A stretch of DNA of 64,000 bases from Paenibacillus sp. 481 (GTDB taxonomy: Bacteria; Bacillota; Bacilli; Paenibacillales; Paenibacillaceae): assembly GCF_021223605.1 (NCBI RefSeq), contig NZ_CP075175.1:4419501-4483500 (forward strand), in the 5' to 3' direction. A program made the position numbers and the translations under genes. The notes beneath the pieces were generated by a model. It did not search any database. It worked only from the letters and a program-made list of their open reading frames with translations, and was not told where the DNA came from. How positions within the stretch are numbered: the first letter of the stretch is position 1; every line of letters begins with the position of its first letter. Positions 26,710 through 35,163 of the stretch are shown one piece after another.

Positions 26710-26834
26710 TGTTAATGAACAAATGGATGTCGAAAGCAGCGTTACTCGTCGTCGTGTCCACGCTATCTTTAAGCGTAATCGGCTTTGACCAAGTTGGCAT
26801 ATTCATGGACATTCCTTGGATCGGACACCAATAA
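26709..26834 (+). CDS. Candidate secreted signalling pro-peptide of the receptor gene
   Basis: This 41-codon gene has an ATG that shares one base with the TGA of the receptor (TGATG). GGGAGG lies at 26699-26704; an in-frame ATG at 26715 is an alternative start. The product has a short basic N terminus (MNKWMSK), a hydrophobic segment of about 17 residues like a signal sequence, and a short tail ending FMDIPWIGHQ. Size, secretion signal, order and overlap are those of pro-peptides paired with RRNPP receptors (NprX, PapR, Phr, and the peptide/receptor pairs described in Paenibacillus polymyxa). The mature peptide is expected to come from the C-terminal tail, but the exact segment cannot be read. 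It is followed by a terminator hairpin. Confidence 0.75.
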   Translation: MLMNKWMSKAALLVVVSTLSLSVIGFDQVGIFMDIPWIGHQ

Positions 26835-26845
26835 CAGCTTGGGGT

Positions 26846-26891
26846 GGGAACATCCGCTCGTCCTGTTAGGGTCGCACGGATGTTCCCGTTT
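26846..26891 (+). terminator. Hairpin closing the receptor/peptide operon
   Basis: GGGAACATCCG (26846-26856) pairs perfectly with CGGATGTTCCC (26877-26887), followed by GTTTG. The T tract is short, but the stem is strong and placed 12 bases after the peptide stop codon, between convergent genes. Confidence 0.65.
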
Positions 26892-26893
26892 GA

Positions 26894-27244
26894 TCAACGT
26901 TTTGTATGATATCCGCGTTCATCGTAAGGCTGAAGCTGTTCCATCCATTTTTCTTCCAACTTTTTCAACTCATCTTTGGTGTCAACGTATACGTTTTCCT
27001 GCTGCTTCAATGGCTCTAACAATTCAAAAGTAAAGGCAGTTTCCCCGAATTCATTCCACTCGCGTTGCAACGCTTTGTTCATATGCGTGCCCAACTGCAG
27101 CATGAATCGTTTACCTTCTAGCGTTTTTACATTTCGTGTGCTATCGATCCAAATTTTTTGATTGACGTTGTTTTTAATTTGATAAACGCCAGCCACCGTT
27201 TTTAGTTCTTTGTATTGTTGGACTAGTTCTTTTTTACGATCCAT
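26894..27244 (-). CDS. GIY-YIG-like nuclease-fold protein
   Basis: This 116-residue protein has an opening region (VAGVYQIKNNVNQKIWIDST) that aligns with the GIY-YIG nuclease motif as GVY...IWID. The second half of the motif is altered from YIG, so catalytic activity is uncertain. Later residues FGETAFTFELLEPL and a terminal LEEKWMEQLQPYDERGY fit the small stand-alone GIY-YIG proteins of Bacillales. AAGGAG precedes the ATG. It starts two bases after the stop of the DUF2087 gene upstream on the same strand, so the two form an operon. Confidence 0.7.
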   Translation of the reverse strand: MDRKKELVQQYKELKTVAGVYQIKNNVNQKIWIDSTRNVKTLEGKRFMLQLGTHMNKALQREWNEFGETAFTFELLEPLKQQENVYVDTKDELKKLEEKWMEQLQPYDERGYHTKR

Positions 27245-27246
27245 CG

Positions 27247-28023
27247 TTAATTCTCCTTTGGTAGAGTATTATTTTTAACCCAATATTCGCTGCAATCGGG
27301 CTTTCGATCAAGGAAGCCATATTCAATTAAATACCTTCTGAGCGTGACATAGTCGTCATACACCGTTTTTAAGATGTGATTCACTTCTTTTTCACTGTAC
27401 ACGTGATCACTTTGGAAACGGGTTGTAATCTCACGGAGCAGAACAAGCTTATGCTTCTCCTTGCGGGCGAACTTGTGCAAATGGCCGTCTGTTCCTTGCG
27501 GGAAATACTTTTTCAAAAGCGCTGCTTGCTCATCTTGCGTCACATTGTAGCGATCATCCACCATCGTAGCGGTTTGATGAACCTCGATAAAGGCTGGTGC
27601 ATGCCTATCTTTTTGCTTGGACAGTTCCATCATCGCTAAAAATATTTTCGCCTGACGCTCCTTCTCCTTTAGCGCAAAGCGATGGTTGCGAATCGTGGAT
27701 GCGCTACCGATGCCCAGTTCCGCTTGTACTTCACTATCGCTCTTTCCTTGATAAAAAAGGCGCAGCAGGCTGTTCTGATGTTCGGTTAAACCGGTTAGCT
27801 TCTTATCAAGGCGGATCAAGTAGTCAAACACGGATTGGTGTGCTTGCTCAATATGAAGTCGAGTGTAGCGTTCCGCTTCATACCATTTATCTTGATCAGG
27901 GTATATGATTCCTTGCTCAAATGATTTACCACATAGCAGGCATATATAATGATTGTCTTCATAAATATAACCGATCTTAAGTTGTTCGGATGAGGCATTC
28001 CAAAATAGTTCTGGTACATTCAT
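27247..28023 (-). CDS. DUF2087 protein with LuxR-like HTH and zinc-finger-like N terminus
   Basis: This 258-residue probable regulator has three parts. Residues 22-65 contain CLLCGKSF and a later HIEQAH, a CxxC...HxxxxH pattern that could bind zinc. Residues 75-115 (LTEHQNSLLRLFYQGKSDSE, then LGIGSASTIRNHRFALKEKE) read as a LuxR-type helix-turn-helix. Residues 165-250 are the DUF2087 domain (LLKKYFPQGTDGHLHKFARK and YVTLRRYLIEYGFLDR). It forms an operon with the GIY-YIG-like gene downstream. A sigma-A promoter is visible at 28064-28092. Confidence 0.75.
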   Translation of the reverse strand: MNVPELFWNASSEQLKIGYIYEDNHYICLLCGKSFEQGIIYPDQDKWYEAERYTRLHIEQAHQSVFDYLIRLDKKLTGLTEHQNSLLRLFYQGKSDSEVQAELGIGSASTIRNHRFALKEKERQAKIFLAMMELSKQKDRHAPAFIEVHQTATMVDDRYNVTQDEQAALLKKYFPQGTDGHLHKFARKEKHKLVLLREITTRFQSDHVYSEKEVNHILKTVYDDYVTLRRYLIEYGFLDRKPDCSEYWVKNNTLPKEN

Positions 28024-28063
28024 TTCATAAACACATCCCTTTTTTGTTTATTATTATATAGAT

Positions 28064-28092
28064 AATATACTAAAACATCTATTGTTTATCAA
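28064..28092 (-). promoter_or_regulatory. Sigma-A promoter of the DUF2087/GIY-YIG operon
   Basis: On the minus strand TTGATA (complement of 28087-28092), 17 bases, then TATATT (complement of 28064-28069), about 40 bases upstream of the DUF2087 start. The match is good for both hexamers. Confidence 0.6.
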
Positions 28093-28183
28093 GTTTTATT
28101 TGCGGTGGACAAACTTATTCTTCCTGATTGAGGTTATTTATAGAAAGTACAAGCGTTAAACTTTATAACGTTCTTTAAAAAGT

Positions 28184-28199
28184 ATCAACTTTCGTTGAT
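28184..28199. repeat. Inverted repeat ATCAAC-N4-GTTGAT upstream of the sugar importer operon
   Basis: A perfect six-base inverted repeat with a four-base spacer lies about 80 bases before the first permease gene. It may be an operator for the adjacent transporter operon. No regulator of this site is known from the window. Confidence 0.35.
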
Positions 28200-28280
28200 C
28201 CCTCATCTATGAACACGCGGTTCTCCCCGTTACAATGAAACTAACAGCATTCGATTATACAAAAAAAGGAGAGAATGCCC

Positions 28281-29240
28281 ATGTCTGAAGTTGAAATTCC
28301 CGTTCGTGAATCGCCGTATCCAGTAAAGCGTGATTCAATGCTAAAACGTATTCTTAAACAGTGGGACATTCAGCTAATGGTTTTACCGGGATTAGTATTG
28401 GTATTTATTTTCTCATATTTACCGATGTACGGAATCGTGACCGCGTTTCAAGATTACAACCTGTTCAAAGGCATTTCAGGAAGCCCATGGGTCGGATTAA
28501 AGCACTTTGAAGCATTTTTCAATGCACCTGAGTTCGCTACTGTGATGCGGAACACGATTGTCATTAGTTTGCTGAAGTTATGTATCGCCTTTCCGGCACC
28601 CATATTACTTGCGTTAATGCTCAACGAAATCAAAAACATGGTGTTTAAGCGATTTGTACAGACGGTAAGTTATTTGCCGCATTTCTTATCGTGGGTTATC
28701 GTTGCAGGTTTCGCAGGATCGTTGCTTTCCACAGATAACGGCAGTATTAATATGCTGTTGGAAAAGTTGAACTTAATTGATGAACCAATTAACTTTTTAG
28801 CGTTAAAAGATTATTTCTGGAGTATCTTGATTACAACCGGGATTTGGAAGGAAATTGGTTTTTCTTCTATCGTGTACTTAGCTGCTATTTCGGGTATTGA
28901 CCCTCATTTATATGAAGCTGCTTCGATGGATGGAGCAAGCAGGATTAAACAAATGTTTTTGATAACGCTTCCATCTATCATGCCAGTCGTTATCATTTTC
29001 ATGATATTGGCGATTGGTAACTTGCTGAACGCAGGCTTTGAAGAGATCTTGCTCTTGGGCGTCAATCCAGCACTGCGCGAAGTATCAGATGTTATTGATA
29101 CCTATGTGTATCGGGTCGGATTGAAAAATTATCGCTACTCCTACGCTGCAGCAGTCGGTTTGTTTAAAGCTATCATTAGTGTAGGCTTGCTCACGATTGC
29201 GAATGCCATTGCACGCCGTAGCGGCAACAGCTTGTGGTAG
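28281..29240 (+). CDS. Carbohydrate ABC transporter permease, LplB-like
   Basis: This 319-residue integral membrane permease of the CUT1 type has the N-terminal signature of LplB/YteP proteins (MLPGLVLVFIFSYLPMYGIV-like region, then FQDYNLFKGI). Six helices and the EAA loop (YEAASMDGASRIKQMFLITL) that contacts the ATPase follow. GGAGAG eight bases upstream supports ATG 28281 over ATG 28275. It is first in a three-gene operon with a second permease and a binding protein. No ATPase gene is present, so a shared MsmX-type ATPase must serve it. Confidence 0.9.
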   Translation: MSEVEIPVRESPYPVKRDSMLKRILKQWDIQLMVLPGLVLVFIFSYLPMYGIVTAFQDYNLFKGISGSPWVGLKHFEAFFNAPEFATVMRNTIVISLLKLCIAFPAPILLALMLNEIKNMVFKRFVQTVSYLPHFLSWVIVAGFAGSLLSTDNGSINMLLEKLNLIDEPINFLALKDYFWSILITTGIWKEIGFSSIVYLAAISGIDPHLYEAASMDGASRIKQMFLITLPSIMPVVIIFMILAIGNLLNAGFEEILLLGVNPALREVSDVIDTYVYRVGLKNYRYSYAAAVGLFKAIISVGLLTIANAIARRSGNSLW

Positions 29241-29255
29241 GAGGGGGAGAGTCCA

Positions 29256-30158
29256 ATGAATCCAATGAGACATAGCTTTGGTGATCGACTATTTATCGGC
29301 TTCATCTATACGTTCTTAACATTTCTCGCTTTCGCTACCTTCTATCCGTTCTGGAACGCAGTCGTAGTCTCGTTCAATAGCGGGCAGGATACCGTCCTTG
29401 GTGGCGTTACGTTTTGGCCACGCGATTTTACGCTAGAGAACTATGAGATTGTGTTTAAAGACGAGCGAATGGTTACCGGTTTTATGGTATCCGTGCTGCG
29501 TACCGTTATCGGTACACTGCTTAGTATTATAGCAACAGCTATTTTCGCCTATGGGATGACGAAGAAAGAGCTTATTGGGCGCAAATATTACATGATCATG
29601 TGTATCGTAACGCTGTATTTCAGCGGCGGTCTCATTCCAACATTTTTAATTATTCGTGGTATCGGGCTGATGGATTCGTTCTGGGTTATGATTATTCCGA
29701 CGTTGTTGAGTGTATGGAACATGATTATTTTCCGTACGTTTTTCAGTGGTCTACCAGGTGGATTAGAGGAATCGGCTAAAATAGACGGCTGCACGAACTG
29801 GGGCATCTTTTTCCGAATTATATTGCCGCTATCGGGTCCAGTAATCGCGACATTGTCCTTGTTTACAGCGATTACGCATTGGAACGATTGGTTCGTACCA
29901 AGCATCTATTTGACAAATACCGACTTGTATCCGATCCAGACGATTTTGCAGCAAACGTTGAACTCCAACATTATGAGTGAGCAGCTGTCACAGGTCGATT
30001 CAGCGGCGGCCAGCCATTTGACGAAAATGCAAAGTGTAACGACGAAATCGTTGTCGATGGCGACAATGGTTGTGGCGACATTGCCAATCATCTGCGTCTA
30101 TCCGTTTGTGCAAAAGTATTTCGTTAAAGGTGTGCTTGTAGGCTCCATGAAAGAGTAG
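29256..30158 (+). CDS. Carbohydrate ABC transporter permease, YtcP-like
   Basis: This 300-residue permease partners the upstream LplB-like protein. The N terminus FYPFWNAVVVSFNSG and the EAA loop (LEESAKIDGCTNWGIFFRII) are typical of the YtcP/AraQ branch of CUT1 permeases. It is preceded by GGAGGGGGAGAG 15 bases after the previous stop. Six membrane helices are predicted from the hydrophobic segments. Confidence 0.9.
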   Translation: MNPMRHSFGDRLFIGFIYTFLTFLAFATFYPFWNAVVVSFNSGQDTVLGGVTFWPRDFTLENYEIVFKDERMVTGFMVSVLRTVIGTLLSIIATAIFAYGMTKKELIGRKYYMIMCIVTLYFSGGLIPTFLIIRGIGLMDSFWVMIIPTLLSVWNMIIFRTFFSGLPGGLEESAKIDGCTNWGIFFRIILPLSGPVIATLSLFTAITHWNDWFVPSIYLTNTDLYPIQTILQQTLNSNIMSEQLSQVDSAAASHLTKMQSVTTKSLSMATMVVATLPIICVYPFVQKYFVKGVLVGSMKE

Positions 30159-30274
30159 TACAGATTCATATGAGGGATTTAGGTTAGAGATTTTTTTACG
30201 GGGATGTTTAGAGCTTCGCTTTAAGCATAGATGCGTCACATATTATGATGCTCGACAGAGAGGGGTTTGTTGCT

Positions 30275-31939
30275 ATGAAAAAAGGGTGGAAACGCTCGGT
30301 TGCGCTACCGTTAATTGCGTTGATGGCAGCAATGTCGTTATTGTCAGCTTGTGGAGGCGGCGGAAGCAACCAAGCAAGCGGCGACCAAAAAAAGCCTGCG
30401 GGTGAAGCGACAACAGCAGGCGATACGACAGCGAAGTATGAGTTTGGCAAAGAACCGCTGGATTACACGTTCTACGGTCACTACGGCTGGTACACAATGC
30501 CACCGTGGGGTAAAGATGAAACGACAAAGTGGATTAAAGATAATATGAAAGTTAACGTTACCCCGATTCATTCCGGCGGTAATGCGGAGCAAAAATTGAA
30601 CACGATGATCGCGTCAGGCCAACTGCCAGATGTGATGTGGATGGACCGTGGGCCGGATGTAGAGCGTTTGCGTGAAGCAGATATGCTCGTGCCGCTTGAT
30701 CAATATTTGGATAAATATCCAAACTTGAAAAAATGGGCTGGCGAAGAGACACTTAATATGCTTCGCTCGAAAGATGGCAAGTTGTATCAATTCCCGAACT
30801 GGTACACGACGCGTGCCAATGGTAACGCAGGCTACATGCTGAACAAAAAAATATACGAAGCATTAGGTAGCCCTAAGATTGAAACAACAGACGATTTGTA
30901 CAATTACTTGAAGCAAGTCAAAGCGAAATTCCCAGATGTTATTCCGTTTGACCCGAGTATTGATGGTCAAGGGTTCGAATCACTTTACTCAGCATTTAAG
31001 GAAGAGCATCCGCCAACATTTATTTTCAACCGTGCTGTACCGAAAGACGGCAAGCTCACGTCCATCTTCGCGGATCCTGTATTCCGCGAGTCGATGCAAT
31101 TCGTTAGCAAGCTGTATCGTGAGAAGCTCGTTACGCAGGACGCATTGACGCAAACGATGGACCAAGTTAACGAGCGAGTTAACACAGGACGCGTTGCAGT
31201 ATTTGCTGCTTCGAGTACGACAGACTTTGGTACGCGTGGTACGACAGCACTGCGTGCGAAAGATCCAGATGCAGGCTACATTATGTTGTGGCCGTTCCAC
31301 AAGCAAGGTGTAGACAAAAACAAAGTATACCCTGGCCACTACAATCAATTAGGTTGGAACGTAAGTGTTATTACAAAAAGCGCTAAAAATCCAGAAGCGA
31401 TTTTCGCATTCCTTGATTGGATGACTGGCGAAGAAGGTATGAGCACGATGTTCTGGGGACCTAAAGGCAAGTATTGGGATGGTACTGATGACAAGGGTAT
31501 TCCTAAACTCACAGATGCTTATTTCAAAGAAGAGCAAAAGCGTCGTGAGCTAATGGACTCCTTGATCAACTTGCAATGGGTAGGAAACACTGGATTTGTT
31601 GATGCGGCAAAATCGAGCATTGAAGAGAAACTTCCAGAAGAAAAACGTACTTGGGAAACGAAGTACCAAATGGAAATTACATGGAAGACACAATTTAACT
31701 GGACGCAATTCGTGAACTTGGCGCCAATGCCTGATTCGGAAGAAGGTATTGTCGCACAGCGTATTAGAGACTTGTTCATGGAAAACCGTGCGAAAGCACT
31801 CTACGCGAAGAATGATGCGGAAGTTATCGCTGTCCTTGATAAAGCAGAGCAAGATGCACAAACAGCAGGCTACCAGAAGCTGCTTGATTACCAAACAAAG
31901 CGTTGGGAAGAAAACAAAGCGAAGTTAGGTATTAAATAA
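30275..31939 (+). CDS. Extracellular sugar-binding lipoprotein, LplA-like
   Basis: This 554-residue lipoprotein has a signal peptide and lipobox (LSAC at about residues 23-26, then GGGGSN). The mature part contains YTFYGHYGWYTMPPWGKDET and PDVMWMDRGPDVERL, as in LplA-type family 1 binding proteins of complex-sugar importers. The length is typical of the LplA branch (about 500-560). The frame opens ten codons earlier, but AGAGAGGGG and the signal sequence fix ATG 30275. The ligand cannot be read; relatives bind oligosaccharides or uronides. It ends the operon at a clear terminator. Confidence 0.9.
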   Translation: MKKGWKRSVALPLIALMAAMSLLSACGGGGSNQASGDQKKPAGEATTAGDTTAKYEFGKEPLDYTFYGHYGWYTMPPWGKDETTKWIKDNMKVNVTPIHSGGNAEQKLNTMIASGQLPDVMWMDRGPDVERLREADMLVPLDQYLDKYPNLKKWAGEETLNMLRSKDGKLYQFPNWYTTRANGNAGYMLNKKIYEALGSPKIETTDDLYNYLKQVKAKFPDVIPFDPSIDGQGFESLYSAFKEEHPPTFIFNRAVPKDGKLTSIFADPVFRESMQFVSKLYREKLVTQDALTQTMDQVNERVNTGRVAVFAASSTTDFGTRGTTALRAKDPDAGYIMLWPFHKQGVDKNKVYPGHYNQLGWNVSVITKSAKNPEAIFAFLDWMTGEEGMSTMFWGPKGKYWDGTDDKGIPKLTDAYFKEEQKRRELMDSLINLQWVGNTGFVDAAKSSIEEKLPEEKRTWETKYQMEITWKTQFNWTQFVNLAPMPDSEEGIVAQRIRDLFMENRAKALYAKNDAEVIAVLDKAEQDAQTAGYQKLLDYQTKRWEENKAKLGIK

Positions 31940-31994
31940 TACTGACTTGCATGAAAGAGAGTATGCGCAAGTCGTGTATACACAGTTAGTTGAG

Positions 31995-32032
31995 AAGCTC
32001 CGTCATCATTTGTGACGGGGCTTATCTTTTTT
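31995..32032 (+). terminator. Terminator of the sugar importer operon
   Basis: AAGCTCCGTCA (31995-32005) pairs with TGACGGGGCTT (32013-32023) with one G-T pair, followed by ATCTTTTTT. Confidence 0.85.
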
Positions 32033-32156
32033 ATGTTGAGGGGACATGTTTATAATAATTACATAAAATTTACGTAAATAGCTAAATAATCACATGCCAA
32101 TGTGTTACCATCTCCTTAGCTAAAGGTTTTAATTTGATGAGGAAAGAGGGAATGTC

Positions 32157-34427
32157 ATGCAAATTAATTACATTTTGCGAAAGAAGTGTTACCGAACGAT
32201 TGCCATGTTGGTCGTGTTCATGCTGCTACTCTCTAACATCGCTGTTGCTAGTGAAACGGAAGAACAGATTACTGCCGGAAGTGTCGAGATTGCAGCAAAA
32301 TGGGAATTCCAGAGCATCAGGAATGACCCAGGTGTGTTTAACGCTGCATTTGGTCTGCATAAAGATTCCGCAACGATTGTGCAAGAGATTGGAAGCAGCT
32401 CCAGACAGGGTTTTACTTTTGACGACAGAGAGAAGAGCATCCGTTATCAAGGCTGGGACAATGGAATAGGCAAAAAAGCATGGGTGGCCACCCTTTCAAC
32501 AAAGGGATTGGAACGTATTCATATATCCTCACAGCAGAAATCCTCAAGTACAGGACCCCGGGATTTTAAGGTTCAAATAAGTACAGATTCGACGAATTGG
32601 AAAGACATTAACAAAGGTGCGCTTACGCTAGGCACGGACTACAGTCCGGCTGGTTCATTAGTAGATGCTGCCCTTCCAAGCGAAGCCAATGATCAGGCAC
32701 GATTATATATTCGCTGGGTTGTGAACTCCAACACAAGAGTATCAGGCACTGAATCGATAGGAAATACCGGTTCAAGCCGGTTAAGGGAAGTTGTAGTTAA
32801 AGGCGAGCGGAAAACACAAGCATCCCGGAAAACGCCCCAGTTGTTAAATATGACATTCAATGGCGACCCCAAAACGAGCTTGGCATTTGCATGGTACACC
32901 CCCCAAGACATATCAGGCACAAAGTTGCAGGTTGTTGAAGCTGCAGAAGTAGTAGATGGTAAATTTCCAGAAGCTAAAGCGATTACTTATAGCGGAAGTT
33001 CCACGATTATCGACACTTTCATGGTAAAAAGTGATCGAGCTTCGAAGAAAAAAGAGAGATTTGCGAGCCATAAGGTCATCGCCAATAATCTGAAGCCAGG
33101 TACGGCATACCAATACCGTGCAGGCAATGGGGATGCCGATGGGTGGAGCCCTATCGGTATGTTCACCACCGATCAAGCGGGCAAACACGATTTTCGCTTT
33201 GTTGTTGGCTCGGATTCGCAAGCTTCCAGCAGACCGACCTATGAGCTGTGGCAAGACACATTCCGCAGGGCGATTGATCATATTGGCGATCCGAAGTTCT
33301 TTATTTTAACAGGCGACTTGGTCGATAACGGCGATTTGGAATCCCAATGGCAGTGGTTTCTAGGTATTCCGCACAAAGAATTTGCTCGTGTGCCTTTCGT
33401 GCCCGTTCTTGGTGGTCATGAAGTTAAAGACTACGCGGGGGATGAAACCACCGATAACAACAATTTTTATAACCATTTCAACTTGCCCCAAAAAGTAGTT
33501 TCAGGCACTCATGATGGCTCGGTTTATGCGTTTGAATATGGCGACGCACTGTTTATGCAATTTAACTCTCAGTTTGCGGGAAGACTCAATAGTAATGGTC
33601 AGGTTGATAGGATAGATCCTGAATTCAAGGCCCAATTGGATTGGATGAGAAATCAAGTTGCAAGAACCGATAAGAAGTGGAAATTCGTATCCCTTCATAA
33701 AAGTCCGTATTCGGCAGGCGACAACGCGGGGAAGTGGGAAGATAACCGCATCCAATTTTACAAGAAGCAACTGATCCCTGTGTTCGATGAAATGGGCATA
33801 GATATCGTGTTTGAAGCGCATGACCATATGTATATGCGATCCTATCAGATGCTGAACGATAAGCCGATTAAGAACGTGGTACAGGACCCGCAAGGCAATG
33901 TAGTTAATCCCCCAGGTACCGTGTATTTGATGACGAATTCTGTGGGTGGAAAATTCTACACAAAATATCCAGGGTATAATGATTACTTTGCAGTTATTAA
34001 CGCGCAACCTTTCAAAAAAATGTTCACAGATGTCTCGATCACGAACGATATCCTGAAATTCACGTCATATACCGCAGCCAAGGGCGAAAGCTTAACAAAA
34101 TATGACGAGTATAGCATCAAACGAACGGACGTTAAGCCTGCCAAGGTCGAGCAAGCTAAAGTCACAATCGAGCGGGGTAAAGCAGTGATGACATGGAATT
34201 CCCCTTCCGGTGTCTCAGGGTCTGTTCGAGGATTCCGAATTTATGAGCAAGATGATAAGCTAGGGAAAAATTGGAGCCTGTATATCCCAGCAGTTGCGGG
34301 TCAAACCGAGTATAGGTATACGTTGAATCAAGTTGATGCAGCCCAAAGCTATCATTTTGTTATCAAAGCGGCCGGAGAGAGAAATAATTCAGACCCGGTT
34401 CAAGTCAGCACAGCCGCAGCCTATTAA
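32157..34427 (+). CDS. Secreted purple-acid-phosphatase-like metallophosphoesterase
   Basis: This 756-residue exported protein has a signal peptide (residues 12-31) and then a region of about 170 residues resembling a carbohydrate-binding or discoidin-like beta domain. The purple acid phosphatase N-terminal fibronectin-like domain follows (about 225-340). The calcineurin-like metallophosphoesterase core (about 350-640) carries TGDLVDNGD, VSLHKSPYS and EAHDHMYMRSY. The C-terminal domain (about 660-756) is fibronectin type III-like. The motif normally reading GNH(D/E) is GGHE here, so a metal-binding Asn is replaced by Gly. Activity is therefore uncertain, and the substrate is probably an organic phosphate or extracellular nucleotide. 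Confidence 0.85.
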   Translation: MQINYILRKKCYRTIAMLVVFMLLLSNIAVASETEEQITAGSVEIAAKWEFQSIRNDPGVFNAAFGLHKDSATIVQEIGSSSRQGFTFDDREKSIRYQGWDNGIGKKAWVATLSTKGLERIHISSQQKSSSTGPRDFKVQISTDSTNWKDINKGALTLGTDYSPAGSLVDAALPSEANDQARLYIRWVVNSNTRVSGTESIGNTGSSRLREVVVKGERKTQASRKTPQLLNMTFNGDPKTSLAFAWYTPQDISGTKLQVVEAAEVVDGKFPEAKAITYSGSSTIIDTFMVKSDRASKKKERFASHKVIANNLKPGTAYQYRAGNGDADGWSPIGMFTTDQAGKHDFRFVVGSDSQASSRPTYELWQDTFRRAIDHIGDPKFFILTGDLVDNGDLESQWQWFLGIPHKEFARVPFVPVLGGHEVKDYAGDETTDNNNFYNHFNLPQKVVSGTHDGSVYAFEYGDALFMQFNSQFAGRLNSNGQVDRIDPEFKAQLDWMRNQVARTDKKWKFVSLHKSPYSAGDNAGKWEDNRIQFYKKQLIPVFDEMGIDIVFEAHDHMYMRSYQMLNDKPIKNVVQDPQGNVVNPPGTVYLMTNSVGGKFYTKYPGYNDYFAVINAQPFKKMFTDVSITNDILKFTSYTAAKGESLTKYDEYSIKRTDVKPAKVEQAKVTIERGKAVMTWNSPSGVSGSVRGFRIYEQDDKLGKNWSLYIPAVAGQTEYRYTLNQVDAAQSYHFVIKAAGERNNSDPVQVSTAAAY

Positions 34428-34506
34428 TAAATGGGTGCAAAAAAGTGATTTTGGCATTTTAGCATATAAATCATTGGTTTGCATGAGTTTGGATTTGAAC
34501 ACGAAT

Positions 34507-34546
34507 AGCCCGCTTATGTGTGTTTGTAGTTGCACATAGGCGGGCT
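34507..34546 (+). terminator. Hairpin after the phosphatase gene
   Basis: AGCCCGCTTATGTG (34507-34520) pairs with CACATAGGCGGGCT with one G-T pair. No T tract follows in either direction, so termination is only probable. It lies between convergent genes. Confidence 0.5.
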
Positions 34547-34621
34547 GCTTGTGTCGTGGATGGTTACCGATATTGTTATCGATTATTAACTCATGGGGGC
34601 ATACGGGCACGTGATACGGTA

Positions 34622-34927
34622 CTACTTTTTACAGTTGCACGCCTTGAATTGTGACATATCTAACATAATCCGGTATGGAATATACAAGCCCAGATAGGCA
34701 CCGGGGTATAACAACCAAGGGTTCAGCAAAATAGTGTGCACATTTGTCGTAAATGTGGTCCCGTTGGAATTGGTCTGGATGACCGCAAGCGCAAGTACGA
34801 TGCCAACGCTGTAGACACACAACAACGCAAGAAAATGAAAAGCGATTTGAAATGGTTTCATATAAAGTGTAACGAGTAGCATAACTAATGGAATAATGAT
34901 GATCACGCTTATCGATATGATGCTCAT
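34622..34927 (-). CDS. Small three-helix membrane protein of unknown function
   Basis: This 101-residue protein has hydrophobic segments at about residues 4-22, 28-50 and 73-90, and a C-terminal CNCKK tail. GAGGAGGTG eight bases upstream clearly supports ATG 34927. The frame extends 11 codons further. No family is recognised. It stands alone between a phosphatase gene and a two-component operon. Confidence 0.6.
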   Translation of the reverse strand: MSIISISVIIIIPLVMLLVTLYMKPFQIAFHFLALLCVYSVGIVLALAVIQTNSNGTTFTTNVHTILLNPWLLYPGAYLGLYIPYRIMLDMSQFKACNCKK

Positions 34928-35077
34928 CCTGCAAACACCTCCTCGTACCAAGCTGACCAAATGATCGAGATGTTATACATCGCGAAAATAGATTTGAATC
35001 AATTTGTTACAGACACCCTTAACAGGGCTGGTGTATAATTTATAGTATATCCTCATTTATCCAGCACATTTAGTGCA

Positions 35078-35110
35078 GCAGCACAGCACAGCACAGCACA
35101 GCATAGCATT
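35078..35110. repeat. AGCAC pentanucleotide microsatellite
   Basis: Four to five head-to-tail copies of AGCAC with flanking degenerate copies (AGCAG, AGCAT) lie in the leader region about 55 bases before the response-regulator start. Copy-number change here could alter promoter or leader spacing. Confidence 0.7.
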
Positions 35111-35163
35111 GCGTTAACACGTCAGTACGTCAGCTCGTATTAACCATGGAGGTGCACGACATC

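Noticed and set aside
32041-32110. Possible PhoP box (TTACAT and TTTACG spaced 11 bases) upstream of the phosphatase
   Set aside because: The hexamers match the TTAACA-type consensus poorly and the region is simply AT-rich, so there is no reason to claim phosphate control.
33501-34007. Open frame of 168 codons antisense to the phosphatase
   Set aside because: It is fully contained opposite conserved metallophosphoesterase sequence, with no start site or recognisable domain.
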